Shown here piece by piece: positions 23,771-32,444 of a stretch of DNA of 35,414 nt. Every line of letters begins with the position of its first letter. The first letter of the stretch is position 1. The position numbers and the translations under genes are program-made. Origin of the DNA: Gammaproteobacteria bacterium (GTDB lineage Bacteria > Pseudomonadota > Gammaproteobacteria > Ga0077536); the NCBI GenBank assembly GCA_019747795.1, contig JAIEQK010000159.1, forward strand, positions 1-35,414. Reading direction: 5' to 3'. The notes under the pieces are model-generated. The model saw only the letters and a list, made by a program, of their open reading frames with translations, had not been told where the DNA came from and did no database searches.

Positions 23771-24523
23771 ATGCAGAATCGACGCAACCTGTACCGCATC
23801 CTGCACGTGCAGCCCGAGGCGCCGCTCGAGATCATCAAGGCCAGCTACCGCAGCCTGATGACCAAGCTGAAACAGCATCCCGACCTGGGCGGGGACCATG
23901 AGGCCGCGGTGCTGATCAACCAGGCCTACGCGGTGCTGGCCGACCCGGAGCGCCGCCGCCGCTATGACGATCTCCTGCGCCGCCAGGGCCCGCCGCCCGC
24001 CGGTCCGGCCGCGCGGCAGGCGCGTGCCGACAGCGCGCGCGCGGGCGGCAAGGTCAACGCTTATCGCCAGCACGCTTCGAGCGCCGCGTCCGCCGAGGCG
24101 AGCCCGGTGTGCCTGTTCTGTGGATTCGCCTGCACCCTCGGCACGCCCGTGCCGCAGCTCTGCTCCGCGTGCCGTGCGCCGCTGCATCCGCCGCGCGCCG
24201 GGCGCGGTCGGCCGCAGGCCGAACTGTTCGGCCGGCGGACCTCGCCGCGCATTGCGCGCAGCGCGGAGCTGCTGGTCTACCCGGACTGGCCGCACGCGGG
24301 CCTGCGCGCGCGCCTGCGTGACCTGTCGGTGGACGGCATCAGCTTCGCCTGCGACTTCGCGCCCGAGGTGGGCGCGCGGCTGCTGATCGCGTCTTCGCTG
24401 CTGCGGGGGGTGATGCAGGTCGCCTCGGTGCGGCACCAGCACGCGCGCCGCACCGTGCACGGTCCGCTGCTCCGCGTGCAGTTCGCGCGCAGCAGCGGGG
24501 CCTTCGTGCAGGAACGCGCCTGA
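23771..24523 (+). CDS. J-domain / zinc-ribbon / PilZ-like fusion protein
   Basis: This 250-residue protein begins with a J-domain (residues 4-68) with the H36-P37-D38 motif that stimulates Hsp70 ATPase. A basic linker follows, then a zinc ribbon (C-L-F-C ... C-S-A-C, about residues 113-136). The C-terminal domain (about 153-245) starts R-R-T-S-P-R-I and contains the L-R-D-L-S-V-D-G-I-S block, which matches the R-x-x-x-R ... (D/N)-x-S-x-x-G pattern of c-di-GMP-binding PilZ domains (with R-x-x-P-R here). It could link a DnaK-type chaperone to c-di-GMP signals. The protein has no signal peptide. No good ribosome site is visible. Confidence 0.82.
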   Translation: MQNRRNLYRILHVQPEAPLEIIKASYRSLMTKLKQHPDLGGDHEAAVLINQAYAVLADPERRRRYDDLLRRQGPPPAGPAARQARADSARAGGKVNAYRQHASSAASAEASPVCLFCGFACTLGTPVPQLCSACRAPLHPPRAGRGRPQAELFGRRTSPRIARSAELLVYPDWPHAGLRARLRDLSVDGISFACDFAPEVGARLLIASSLLRGVMQVASVRHQHARRTVHGPLLRVQFARSSGAFVQERA

Positions 24524-24556
24524 GCGCGGGCAACCTCGCGTCCGCCGGGACGCGGC

Positions 24557-24997
24557 TCAGCCGTGCTCCGTGGCCGGTGCGCCGGCGCGCTTCGCCGGGG
24601 TCAGGAGCGACACGTAGCTGACACCGTCGGCGTTGTAGCCCGTGACCGGCAGGCCGGCGGCGCGCCAGCCGGGGAGTCCCGCGCTCATCAGGCGCACGTC
24701 GACATAGCCGGCCGCCAGCAGCGCGGCTGCGGCGGCGGACGCGCGCGGACCCTCGTCCGCGCCCACCACCAGCGGGGCGTCCAGGGCGAAGTGATGGGTC
24801 ATCACCAGCACGAAGCTCGCGTTCGCATGGCTCGCGCCGGTCTTGGGGTGGTGGAACTCGATGGGCACGTTCACAGCCCGCCCACGCGGATGGCCGGCGA
24901 CGAACTCCGCCACGGTGCGCACATCCACGTAGGTCGCGCGACCCTCGTCGGCGATGGCGAGCGAGACTTCGAGCGGCGTGACGATGGGTGCGGTCAT
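24557..24997 (-). CDS. Rhodanese-fold protein lacking the catalytic Cys
   Basis: This 146-residue single rhodanese domain shows T-Y-V-D-V-R-T-V-A-E-F-V-A-G-H-P-R-G-R-A-V-N-V-P (the first conserved block) and L-M-S-A-G-L-P-G-W-R-A-A-G-L-P-V (the last). The active loop, usually V-V-x-C-x-x-G-x-R-S, reads V-V-G-A-D-E-G-P-R-A, so the sulfur-carrying Cys is Ala. It probably binds rather than transfers sulfur. It begins 5 bases after the stop of the small protein at 25003-25254, hence the same operon. The ATG at 24997 is chosen because it gives the normal domain start. Confidence 0.82.
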   Translation of the reverse strand: MTAPIVTPLEVSLAIADEGRATYVDVRTVAEFVAGHPRGRAVNVPIEFHHPKTGASHANASFVLVMTHHFALDAPLVVGADEGPRASAAAAALLAAGYVDVRLMSAGLPGWRAAGLPVTGYNADGVSYVSLLTPAKRAGAPATEHG

Positions 24998-25002
24998 GGG
25001 CG

Positions 25003-25254
25003 TCAGGCGCGGCGTTTGAATTCGGGCACGAAGGGCGGGATCACCTGGCAGTGCGCGCGCTCCGGCTGCGCGGGCCGGGCCGTCAGCACGTAGCGCAGCT
25101 CGTCGCCGCGCTGCTCGGTGTCCACCTGCTCGGCGTGGAAATGCAGCATGCGCCCGCGCGGCGGCAGCGCGAACACGCAGTCCAGCAGCCGTCGCGCCGG
25201 CAGCTCGCCGAGCTCGGGATGCACCAGGGTCTCGAAGGCCGGCTTGTCGCTCAT
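25003..25254 (-). CDS. Small hypothetical protein upstream of the rhodanese
   Basis: This 83-residue cytosolic protein has the ATG at 25254. It contains FETLVHPELGELPARRLLDCVFALPPRGRMLHFHAEQVDTEQRGDELRYVLTARPAQPE. Strand-rich, no Cys pair, no membrane segment. The family is not recognised. Its tight spacing to the rhodanese gene suggests that the two proteins work together. Confidence 0.6.
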   Translation of the reverse strand: MSDKPAFETLVHPELGELPARRLLDCVFALPPRGRMLHFHAEQVDTEQRGDELRYVLTARPAQPERAHCQVIPPFVPEFKRRA

Positions 25255-25429
25255 GGTCCGTGCTCGTCCCGCCCGTCGCGGTCTGGGGCGCAAGCCTGCA
25301 CGAGAATCCCGGGGGCGCGCCATGCCCCTTTCGGGGGCTCACCGTCCGCCCCACCCTTGTGTCGAAGCGCCCCGGGTGTGGCCGCCTATACTCAGCGAAC
25401 TGCCGCCGGCCGGCGATCGAGGCGTGTCC

Positions 25430-26639
25430 ATGTCGTCACCCGCGCTCATCCCCTTTGAAATCGCGCTGCCGCAGGCCACGCTGGACGACCTCGCCGCGCG
25501 CCTCGCCCGCACCCGCTTCGCGCCCGATCTCGCCAACGACGACTGGGAGTACGGCTTCAACGGCGGCTACCTGCGGGAGCTCACCGACTACTGGGCGCGG
25601 GACTTCGACTGGCGCGCGACCGAGCGGGCGATGAACGAATGGTCGCACTACCGCCTCGACTGGCACGGCCAGCCCATCCATCTCGTCCACCAGCGCGGCA
25701 AGGGGCCAGCGCCGATGCCGCTCCTGCTGCATCACGGCTGGCCCTGGACCTTCTGGGATCTGAAGCGCGTGATGGGACCGCTGACCGATCCGGCCGCGCA
25801 CGGCGGCGATCCGCGCGATGCCTTCGACGTGGTGCTGCTGTCCCTGCCCGGCTACGGCTTCTCCTCGCCGCTCACCCGGACCGGCTGGAATTTCCATACC
25901 ACGGCAGATCTCGAGGCCGAGCTCATGACCCGCGTGCTGGGCTACGAGCGCTTCGCGACCGCGGGCGGCGACTGGGGCGCGCTGATCGTCGGCCAGCTCG
26001 GCCACAAGCACGCCGACAAGCTCATCGGGCTCTACTGTCACCTGCCCATCCAGCTCAGCCATTACCTCGCCGAGCACCCCGACGTGCCGCCCGGCATCGC
26101 GTACCGCGACGGCCTGCCCGAACCCTCGGAGTACGGCCCCGACGAGGACGGCTGGGTGGCGCGCAACGAGGCTTTCTTCGCGAAGGAGAGCGGCTATGGC
26201 TACCTGCAGTTGAGCAAGCCGCAGACCCTCGCCGCCGGCCTGAACGACTCTCCGGCCGGCCAGCTGGCCTGGATCATCGAGAAGCGTCGCAGCTGGGCGG
26301 ATACCCACGGCGACATCGAGTCCGTCTGGGATCGTGACCACCTGTGCGCCACCGCCACGGTCTACTGGGCGACCGAGACCGGCGGCACCTCGGCGCTTCT
26401 ACAAGGAGGCGCTCTTGAATCCCTGGCGACCGTCCTTCCTGCGCTTCCCCATGGTGGAGGCGCCGACCGCGCTCGGCGTCTACCCGGCCGATGTACTGTT
26501 GATGCCGAAACGCTGGTCGGAGCGCTACTACAACCTTAAGCAGTATCGCGTGCACCCCCGGGGAGGGCACTTCGCGCCCTACGAATGTCCGGACCTCTTC
26601 GTCGACGACGTGCGCGACTTCTTCCGCGGTTTGCGGTGA
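25430..26639 (+). pseudogene. Epoxide hydrolase (alpha/beta-hydrolase) with frameshift
   Basis: The N-terminal EHN lid (from FEIALPQATLDDLAARLARTR) and the alpha/beta-hydrolase core are intact: oxyanion H-G-W-P (102-105), LPGYGFSSP, and nucleophile Asp181 in G-G-D-W-G. At about 26392-26397, after G-G-T-S, the frame is broken. The rest (RFYKEALLNPWRPSF ... catalytic His in G-G-H-F-A ... DVRDFFRGL) continues one base forward to a stop at 26637. The unshifted frame ends at 26539 without the His, so the product would be inactive. I see no slippery sequence, so a sequencing error or recent mutation is likelier than programmed shifting. The start at 25430 has GAGG 8 bases upstream. Confidence 0.85.
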
Positions 26640-26659
26640 GTAACCACACGCGCCGCGCG

Positions 26660-26689
26660 TTGACAGCCGGCCGCCCGCGCGGCTTAGAT
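26660..26689 (+). promoter_or_regulatory. Sigma-70-type promoter of the AOR operon
   Basis: A perfect TTGACA (26660-26665) is followed by 18 bases and TTAGAT (26684-26689), with transcription expected from about 26697. It is 33 bases before the ferredoxin start at 26722, directly after the epoxide hydrolase stop. This lets the three downstream genes be made independently of the frameshifted gene. Confidence 0.6.
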
Positions 26690-26721
26690 ACCCTGAACGA
26701 CCACGAGCGAGCGTCCCGCGC

Positions 26722-27375
26722 ATGGTAGGCATAGGCAAGAAAGAGATAGCCAACGGCATCGAGCGCTTCGCGCCGGGCGAGGACGTACCCAACGTCTCGA
26801 TGAAGCTCTTTGCGCTGCGCAACCAGTGCACCGAGTGCAACGTGTGCGAAATGGCCTGCGCGCTCGCGCACTCGCCGGAAGGCACGGTCAATCCGCAGTA
26901 CTCGCGTCTGCGCATCGACCACGCGCCGCACAAGCCGTCGAAGATCAATCCCGATGGCTTCGGCTTCGTCGCCGGCATCTGCCATCACTGCGGCAACCCG
27001 CCGCCCTGCGCCGAGGTCTGCCCGACCGACGCCTTCTACTACGACCCGGTGACGCGCGCGGCGGTGATCGAACAGGACAACTGCATCCAGTGCATGGAAT
27101 GCGTGCCGGGCTGTCCGTTCGACGTGGTATTCGTCGCGCCGGACGGCGAGTTGCTCAAGTGCGACCTGTGCGGCGGCGAGCCGGTCTGCGTGTCGGCCTG
27201 CGCCACGCGTCCCGAGATGGTCAACAACGGCAAGCAGTACACCCGCCTGCCGGTGCTGTTCTACGAGGAGCAGGCGGAGTTCAACCGACTCGCGAAACAG
27301 AAGGCCGAGAAGCAGGATGAGGTCGGCATGATGCAGGCCATGCTCGAGCGCGGCGAAATCAGCAGTTCGGCCTGA
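26722..27375 (+). CDS. Four-cluster 4Fe-4S ferredoxin subunit of AOR
   Basis: This 217-residue protein has sixteen Cys in four cluster motifs: C36-x2-C39-x2-C42-x3-C46, C87-x2-C90-x5-C96-x3-C100-P, C121-x2-C124-x2-C127-x3-C131-P and C147-x2-C150-x5-C156-x3-C160. This is the plan of DmsB/HycB electron-transfer subunits and of AorA, the electron-wire subunit of tungsten aldehyde oxidoreductases in Aromatoleum. It lies 36 bases before the AOR gene and surely serves it. The tail (about 195-217) is charged. There is no Tat signal, so it is cytosolic. Confidence 0.92.
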   Translation: MVGIGKKEIANGIERFAPGEDVPNVSMKLFALRNQCTECNVCEMACALAHSPEGTVNPQYSRLRIDHAPHKPSKINPDGFGFVAGICHHCGNPPPCAEVCPTDAFYYDPVTRAAVIEQDNCIQCMECVPGCPFDVVFVAPDGELLKCDLCGGEPVCVSACATRPEMVNNGKQYTRLPVLFYEEQAEFNRLAKQKAEKQDEVGMMQAMLERGEISSSA

Positions 27376-27411
27376 GCGCGAGACGCGCCGGCGGCGAACG
27401 AGGGGAGAAAT

Positions 27412-29373
27412 ATGGAAAGTCGCTTGCTGAGAGTCGATCTGACCACCGGTCAGCTCACTTCCGAAGTCATTCCGCACCAGGTCTTCGAACGCTGGATCGG
27501 CGGCTCGGGCATCAACAACTGGATCATGTGGGAACACTTCCTGACCCACGATATCCACTGCGACCCGCGCAGTCCCGACAACATCTTCGTGTTCGGTGTC
27601 GGCCCGCTCGCGGGCGCCGGCGCGGGCAGCGGCGTGAAGGGTCGCATCACCTTCAAGAGTCCCTGCTACGGCATCTTTGGCGATTCGGCGGGCGGCGGCA
27701 AGTTTCCCTACATGGTGCGCTTCACCGCCTACGAGTACATCGCCATCACCGGCCGCGCGCCGAAGCCGGTATACCTGCACATCATGAACGACGAGGTGTC
27801 GCTGCTCGACGCTTCGCACCTGTGGGGCAAGAACACCGCGGAGACCCACGAGATCCTGCAGCGCACCCACGGCGAGTGGCCGTCCAAGACCTCCACGCTC
27901 ACCATCAGCCAGGCGGGCGAGAACATGGTCGGCATGGCGGGCGTGGTGGCGGATGCGCTGCGCATCCACGCGCGCGGCGGCGGTGGCGCGGTGCTGGGCT
28001 CGAAGAACCTGAAGGCCATCGCAGTGCAGGGTAACGGCGGCATCCAGGTCACGCGGCCGCGCGAGATGCTCGACTGGCAGAAGGACTTCAAGGGCAAGAT
28101 CGACACCAACGAGGCGGTCTATGGCTTCAAGCGCCGCGGCACGCTCGGCGCGGTGGAGATGTACCAGCACATCGGCGGTCATTCCTGGCGCAACAACCAG
28201 GGCAATCGCTTCCGCGGCGAGGAAGTGCGCTCCGACAACTGGGTGAAGAAGTACCACAAGTATTCCGAGGTCTGTTCCTCGGACTGCTTCATCGCCTGCG
28301 ACGGCAAGTACAAGATCGAGGGCAACGAGACCGAGGCCGCCGCCAAGTACAAGGGCGAGAGCTTCCGCCGGCCCGAATACCTCACCACCGGCAGCGCCGC
28401 CGGCATGCTGGACGTGCGCGACTGGGCCGAGGTCGCGCACTGGGGCAAGATCACCAACGACTACGCGATCGACAACCAGGACCTCTCCTGCTCGATCAGC
28501 TTCGTGATGGAGTTGAAGCAGCGCGAGCTGCTGTCCGATCGCGATGTGGCGGAATTGTTCGGGCGGCCACAGCAGCTGCGCTGGGGCAACATGGAAGACA
28601 TCGAGGCCTGCATCGAGTCGATCGTCTTCCAGAGCAATCCCTTCGGCGTGATGTTCGGCGACGGACCCTACTTCGGCGCGCTCAAGCTCTCGGCCATGAA
28701 GGGCCAGAACTTCATGAAGTACGCCATCTACGGCAAGGGCGGCGCGAGCTTCACCGAGGAGATGCGGCCCTTCCCCACCTGGATGAACAACATGGCGGTC
28801 GCCTCGCGCGGCGCCGATCACCTGAAGGGCATCGGGCTCATCGAGAAATTCCAGCGCAAGGATCTCTCGCGGAAGTATTTCAACGGTCGCGTCGAGGCGG
28901 CGGATCTCTCCACCCCGGTGCTGAAGGGCGCGTGCACGGCGCTGGTCGAGAACCAGGTCGCGCTGTTGAATTCCTACGGCGTGTGCCTGTTCCACTGGAT
29001 GCTCGATCCCGCTGGCTACATGCCGCAGGAGTACTACGGCGAGGCCTATGCCGCGGTCACCGGCATCGAGCGCACGCCGGAGGAACTGATGCAGGACGGC
29101 GAGCGCATCTGCAATCTCGAGAAGGCGATCAACTCGCGCATCGGGCTCAGGCGCGAGCACGACACGGTGTGCGAGCGCTGGATGTGGGAGCCGAACCCGG
29201 AAGGTCCCTACGCGGGCAAGGTCGCGGCCGACATGTTCGAGCCGGTGCTGGACGAGTACTACGAGTGGCGCGGCTGGGACCGTGACACGGGCCTGCAGAC
29301 CCGCGCGCGCCTCTCCGCGCTCGGCATGGAGGACGTCGCCGAGGTGCTGGCCGCCGACGGCGCGCTGGCCTGA
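27412..29373 (+). CDS. aor: Tungsten-type aldehyde:ferredoxin oxidoreductase
   Basis: This is a 653-residue protein of full AOR length. The start follows GGGGAG. It begins with RLLRVDLTTG and the N-terminal AOR domain (GVGPLAGAGAGSGVKGRITFKSP, GDSAGGGKFPY). The [4Fe-4S] ligands are C288-x3-C292-x3-C296 and C525 in Y-G-V-C-L-F. The first spacing is C-x3-C rather than the C-x2-C of the Pyrococcus enzyme, so the cluster loop is slightly different. Such enzymes carry a tungsto-bispterin and oxidise aldehydes to acids or run in reverse with low-potential donors. It is flanked by the four-cluster ferredoxin and a MoaD-like carrier. No FAD subunit (AorC type) is nearby. Confidence 0.93.
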   Translation: MESRLLRVDLTTGQLTSEVIPHQVFERWIGGSGINNWIMWEHFLTHDIHCDPRSPDNIFVFGVGPLAGAGAGSGVKGRITFKSPCYGIFGDSAGGGKFPYMVRFTAYEYIAITGRAPKPVYLHIMNDEVSLLDASHLWGKNTAETHEILQRTHGEWPSKTSTLTISQAGENMVGMAGVVADALRIHARGGGGAVLGSKNLKAIAVQGNGGIQVTRPREMLDWQKDFKGKIDTNEAVYGFKRRGTLGAVEMYQHIGGHSWRNNQGNRFRGEEVRSDNWVKKYHKYSEVCSSDCFIACDGKYKIEGNETEAAAKYKGESFRRPEYLTTGSAAGMLDVRDWAEVAHWGKITNDYAIDNQDLSCSISFVMELKQRELLSDRDVAELFGRPQQLRWGNMEDIEACIESIVFQSNPFGVMFGDGPYFGALKLSAMKGQNFMKYAIYGKGGASFTEEMRPFPTWMNNMAVASRGADHLKGIGLIEKFQRKDLSRKYFNGRVEAADLSTPVLKGACTALVENQVALLNSYGVCLFHWMLDPAGYMPQEYYGEAYAAVTGIERTPEELMQDGERICNLEKAINSRIGLRREHDTVCERWMWEPNPEGPYAGKVAADMFEPVLDEYYEWRGWDRDTGLQTRARLSALGMEDVAEVLAADGALA

Positions 29374-29383
29374 GGCGACCGTC

Positions 29384-29665
29384 ATGATCACCGTGCACAC
29401 CGTCTTCCACGCCCACTTCAAGGAGCTCGCGGCCACCGGCCGCGACTCCTTCACCCTCGAGCAACCGGTCGTAGCTGAACTCGCCGAGCGCATCAGCGCC
29501 AAGTACGGCGAGAAGATGCGCGCCATGCTGATCGACCCCGACACCCGCGAGTTGAACGAACGCGGCACGCTGTTCCTGGACACCAAGGGTCGCCGCATCG
29601 CCCTCGACGACACGCTGGAAGACGGCGAGACCATTTCCTTCATGGTGGGCATCGCGGGCGGCTAG
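29384..29665 (+). CDS. MoaD/ThiS-family sulfur carrier protein
   Basis: This is a 93-residue protein with a beta-grasp pattern (ITVHTVFHAHFKEL ... DSFTLEQPVVAELAERISAKYG) and ending in GIAGG. The terminal Gly-Gly is the part that is adenylated and thiocarboxylated to deliver sulfur to the pterin cofactor. It lies 10 bases after the AOR stop, with GAGG upstream, so it is the third gene of that operon. It probably supplies the dithiolene sulfur for the tungsten cofactor of AOR. It is longer than usual MoaD by a short N-terminal extension. Confidence 0.9.
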   Translation: MITVHTVFHAHFKELAATGRDSFTLEQPVVAELAERISAKYGEKMRAMLIDPDTRELNERGTLFLDTKGRRIALDDTLEDGETISFMVGIAGG

Positions 29666-29696
29666 TCCGCGACAGTCGCCCACGGCGCAGGCCGCG

Positions 29697-29717
29697 CTTG
29701 CACCCCGTCGGTGCAAG
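29697..29717 (+). terminator. Hairpin ending the AOR operon
   Basis: CTTGCACC (29697-29704) pairs with GGTGCAAG (29710-29717) over a CCGTC loop, 31 bases after the carrier stop. No T-run; a moderately strong candidate. Confidence 0.55.
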
Positions 29718-29833
29718 ACACCTCAATTTCCACCTCGTTCTGCCGCTAGCACTGTCGGCTCGGCCGGGTCGTTCCGGTCGCGCGTTGCGCGCCCCAGACC
29801 CGGCGCCCGATTCATCGACAGTCAGCCGAACCC

Positions 29834-32323
29834 ATGCACGATTTGAAACTCAAGACTCTGCTCTCCCTCGCGGCCGCCCTGCTGGTGGCCATCAGCCTCG
29901 CCGCCGGCGGCTACGCCTGGCACAAGTTCGAAGACATCGCCACGGCCGGCGCGGCCCGCACTGCCGCCGCCACGGCAGTCACCGAGTTGAAGAACGCCCG
30001 CTACCACGTGGTGCAGATCCAGCAGTTCCTCACCGATGTCGGCGCGACCCATGATCCGGGCGGCTTCGACGAAGCGAGCGAGAACCTCGAGGCTGCGCGC
30101 GGTGTGCTCGCGCGACTGGTCGCGGTGGCGCCGGCGCTTGCCACCCAGCGTGACGGCGTGCTGGACAAGCTCGCCGCCGTGCACGCGGTCGGCGTGGAGA
30201 TGGCACAGGCCTATATCGACCAGGGGCGCGAGGCGGGCAATGCCATCATGAAGCGTCCCGACACCGGTCTCGACGACGCCTCGGCGGCGCTCGCCACCCT
30301 GCTGGACGGCTTTGCCGCGCGACTCGAACAGGACTTCAACGCGGCCGAGGCGGAAGCGAGCGCCGCCGCGCGCGCGGTGCGTTCGAGCGTGCTCGCAGCG
30401 CTGGCGCTGATCGCGCTGGCTGGCTTGGCGATCATGGCGACCATCTACCAGCGCGTGCTGCCGCCGCTCCGTCGCCTGCTCGCGGCGCTGGAAGCGCTGC
30501 GGGCGGGCGGCGCTACCCACACCCGGCTCGAGGGACTGCGCGCCGACTTCCGCGACGTCGCGCATGCCTTCAACGCGATCCTCGACGCGCAGGACGCGCG
30601 CCGCACGGCCGAGCAAGAGGCCGCGGCCGCGAGTCGTCGCGTGGTCGAGGCGCTCGACAACGTGCACTCACAGGTCATGCTCGTGGACGAGCGTTGCGCG
30701 GTGCTCTACCTGAACCGCACGCTGAAGCGCTGCTTCGCGCAGTTCGCGGCGAGTGCCCGAGCGGACTGGCCGGAGTTCGACGCCGAGCACCTGGTGGGCG
30801 TGGATGCGCGCCGCTTCGGCGCGGAAGTCGCGCGCGAACTGGCCGACACCGGCGCGTCGGCGGCGACGACATTGAGCTTCGCCGGCCGCCAGTTCCATGT
30901 GAGCGCGAGCCCGGTCAGGGGCGCCGATGGCGCGCGCCTCGGCACGGTGCTGGAGTGGACCGATCTCACCGAACAACTCGCCGCCGAGGCACAGATCGAA
31001 CAGATGATCGGCGCCGCCGTGGCAGGCGAGTTCGGCCAGCGCCTGACGCTCGCGAGCTTCGACGAAGGCTTCCTGCGCCGCCTGGCCGGCGGCATCAACC
31101 AGATGCTGGACAGCATGGTGCTGCCGCTGCGACGCGCGATGGACTACGTCGAGCAGCTGTCGCGAGGCGAGATCCCGCCGCCCGTCGCCGAAGCGTGGCG
31201 TGGCGAGCTGGCGAGCCTCAAGGACAACATGAACCGCTGCACGGCGGCGATCGAGCGCCTGGTGCAGGACGCCGAGACCCTGGCGCGCGCGGGCGTGGCG
31301 GGCCAACTCGACACGCGCGCCGACGCCAGCGGCCACGCCGGCGCGTTTCGCGAGGTGGTGGAGGGCGTGAATCACACGCTGGATGCCATCGTGCGCCCGA
31401 TCACCGAGTGCCGACAGGTCTTCACGCGTATGGCCGCCGGCGATCTCGGCGGCCGCATGCGCGGCGAGTATCGCGGCGACTTTGCCGTGCTGCGCGACGC
31501 GCTGCACGACAGCCTGGAGAACCTGGCGCGCACCGTGCTCTCGATTCGCGGCGCGACCGAGAGCCTGAAGAGCGCGAGCAGTGAGATCGCGACCGGCAAC
31601 TGGGACCTCTCGCAGCGCACCGAGACCCAGGGCCACGCGGTCGAACGCACCACCGCCAACGTGCGTGAACTCGCGCTCACCGTGCGCCAGAACGCCACCC
31701 ACACCGCCGCGGCGATGGAACTCGCGGCCAGCGCGCGCGACCAGGCCGACCGCGGCGGCCAGGTGGTCGAACGGGCGGTGGCGGCGATGGGTGAGATCAA
31801 TCACTCCAGTGCGCGCATCACCGACATCGTCGGCGTGATCGACGACCTGGCTTTCCAGACCAACCTGCTGGCCCTGAACGCCGCTGTCGAAGCGGCGCGC
31901 GCCGGCGAGCAGGGCCGCGGCTTCGCGGTGGTGGCGAGCGAGGTGCGCAACCTCGCGCAGCGCAGCGCCGAGGCCGCGCGCGAGATCAAGACCCTGATCG
32001 GCGACAGCGTGCAGCGCGTCACCGAGGGCGTGCGGCTGGTGAACGAATCGGGCGAGAGCCTGACCGGCATCGTCGACGCGGTGAAGCACTTCGATGAACT
32101 CATCGCGCAGATCGCCGCGGCTTCGCGTCAGCAGAGCGCCGGCATCGACGAGGTGGCCAACGCCATCGCGCGCATCGACGAAGGCACCCAGCAGAACGCC
32201 GCCCTGGTCGAACAGACCGCGGCGGCGAGCCGCATGCTGAGCGAACAGGCCATCCAGGTGCAGACCCTGGTGGAGAACCTGCGCACGGCCGATGACGGCG
32301 CCGCGAAAGCGCTGGCCGCCTGA
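29834..32323 (+). CDS. Methyl-accepting chemotaxis protein with PAS domain
   Basis: This 829-residue protein has a first transmembrane helix at about 7-27, a helical periplasmic sensor (about 30-180) and a second helix at about 183-205. A PAS-like domain follows (about 265-390; [29 protein letters not shown]), then HAMP-like repeats (about 400-540, two copies of a [24 protein letters not shown]-type pattern). The signalling hairpin is [32 protein letters not shown] (about 670-710). There is no C-terminal pentapeptide for CheR/CheB tethering. No chemotaxis genes are close by, so it is an orphan receptor. The ATG at 29834 has only a weak ribosome site. Confidence 0.92.
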   Translation: MHDLKLKTLLSLAAALLVAISLAAGGYAWHKFEDIATAGAARTAAATAVTELKNARYHVVQIQQFLTDVGATHDPGGFDEASENLEAARGVLARLVAVAPALATQRDGVLDKLAAVHAVGVEMAQAYIDQGREAGNAIMKRPDTGLDDASAALATLLDGFAARLEQDFNAAEAEASAAARAVRSSVLAALALIALAGLAIMATIYQRVLPPLRRLLAALEALRAGGATHTRLEGLRADFRDVAHAFNAILDAQDARRTAEQEAAAASRRVVEALDNVHSQVMLVDERCAVLYLNRTLKRCFAQFAASARADWPEFDAEHLVGVDARRFGAEVARELADTGASAATTLSFAGRQFHVSASPVRGADGARLGTVLEWTDLTEQLAAEAQIEQMIGAAVAGEFGQRLTLASFDEGFLRRLAGGINQMLDSMVLPLRRAMDYVEQLSRGEIPPPVAEAWRGELASLKDNMNRCTAAIERLVQDAETLARAGVAGQLDTRADASGHAGAFREVVEGVNHTLDAIVRPITECRQVFTRMAAGDLGGRMRGEYRGDFAVLRDALHDSLENLARTVLSIRGATESLKSASSEIATGNWDLSQRTETQGHAVERTTANVRELALTVRQNATHTAAAMELAASARDQADRGGQVVERAVAAMGEINHSSARITDIVGVIDDLAFQTNLLALNAAVEAARAGEQGRGFAVVASEVRNLAQRSAEAAREIKTLIGDSVQRVTEGVRLVNESGESLTGIVDAVKHFDELIAQIAAASRQQSAGIDEVANAIARIDEGTQQNAALVEQTAAASRMLSEQAIQVQTLVENLRTADDGAAKALAA

Positions 32324-32330
32324 CCTGTAG

Positions 32331-32348
32331 GGCCGATTTCAATCGGCC
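32331..32348. repeat. Short palindrome after the chemoreceptor gene
   Basis: GGCCGATT-TC-AATCGGCC is a perfect 8-base inverted repeat, 8 bases after the stop at 32323. It can act as a terminator hairpin for the chemoreceptor and leads into the palindromic element at 32364. Confidence 0.5.
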
Positions 32349-32363
32349 AGGCAGGGCGCACGG

Positions 32364-32442
32364 GAATTCGGGGACAGACCACGGTTTCTTCGAAACCGTG
32401 GTCTGTCCCCGAATTCCGAAACCGTGGTCTGTCCCCGAATTC
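32364..32442. repeat. Palindromic element plus duplicated half-site
   Basis: Two perfectly complementary 25-base arms (32364-32388 and 32392-32416) flank a 3-base centre and contain GGGGACAGACCACGG / CCGTGGTCTGTCCCC. The right arm is then repeated exactly at 32418-32442, giving a third copy in direct orientation. It lies between the stops of the chemoreceptor and the anti-sigma gene, so it also sits in a convergent terminator position. The half-site is the same as in the element at 20861-20910. Confidence 0.85.
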
Positions 32443-32444
32443 CC

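Noticed and set aside
26392-26400. Programmed frameshift in the epoxide hydrolase
   Set aside because: No slippery heptamer or downstream pseudoknot is apparent, and the family is not known for recoding.
26536-29652. 1038-codon minus-strand open frame opposite the AOR operon
   Set aside because: It is a shadow of three well-identified plus-strand genes in GC-rich DNA and shows no family motif.
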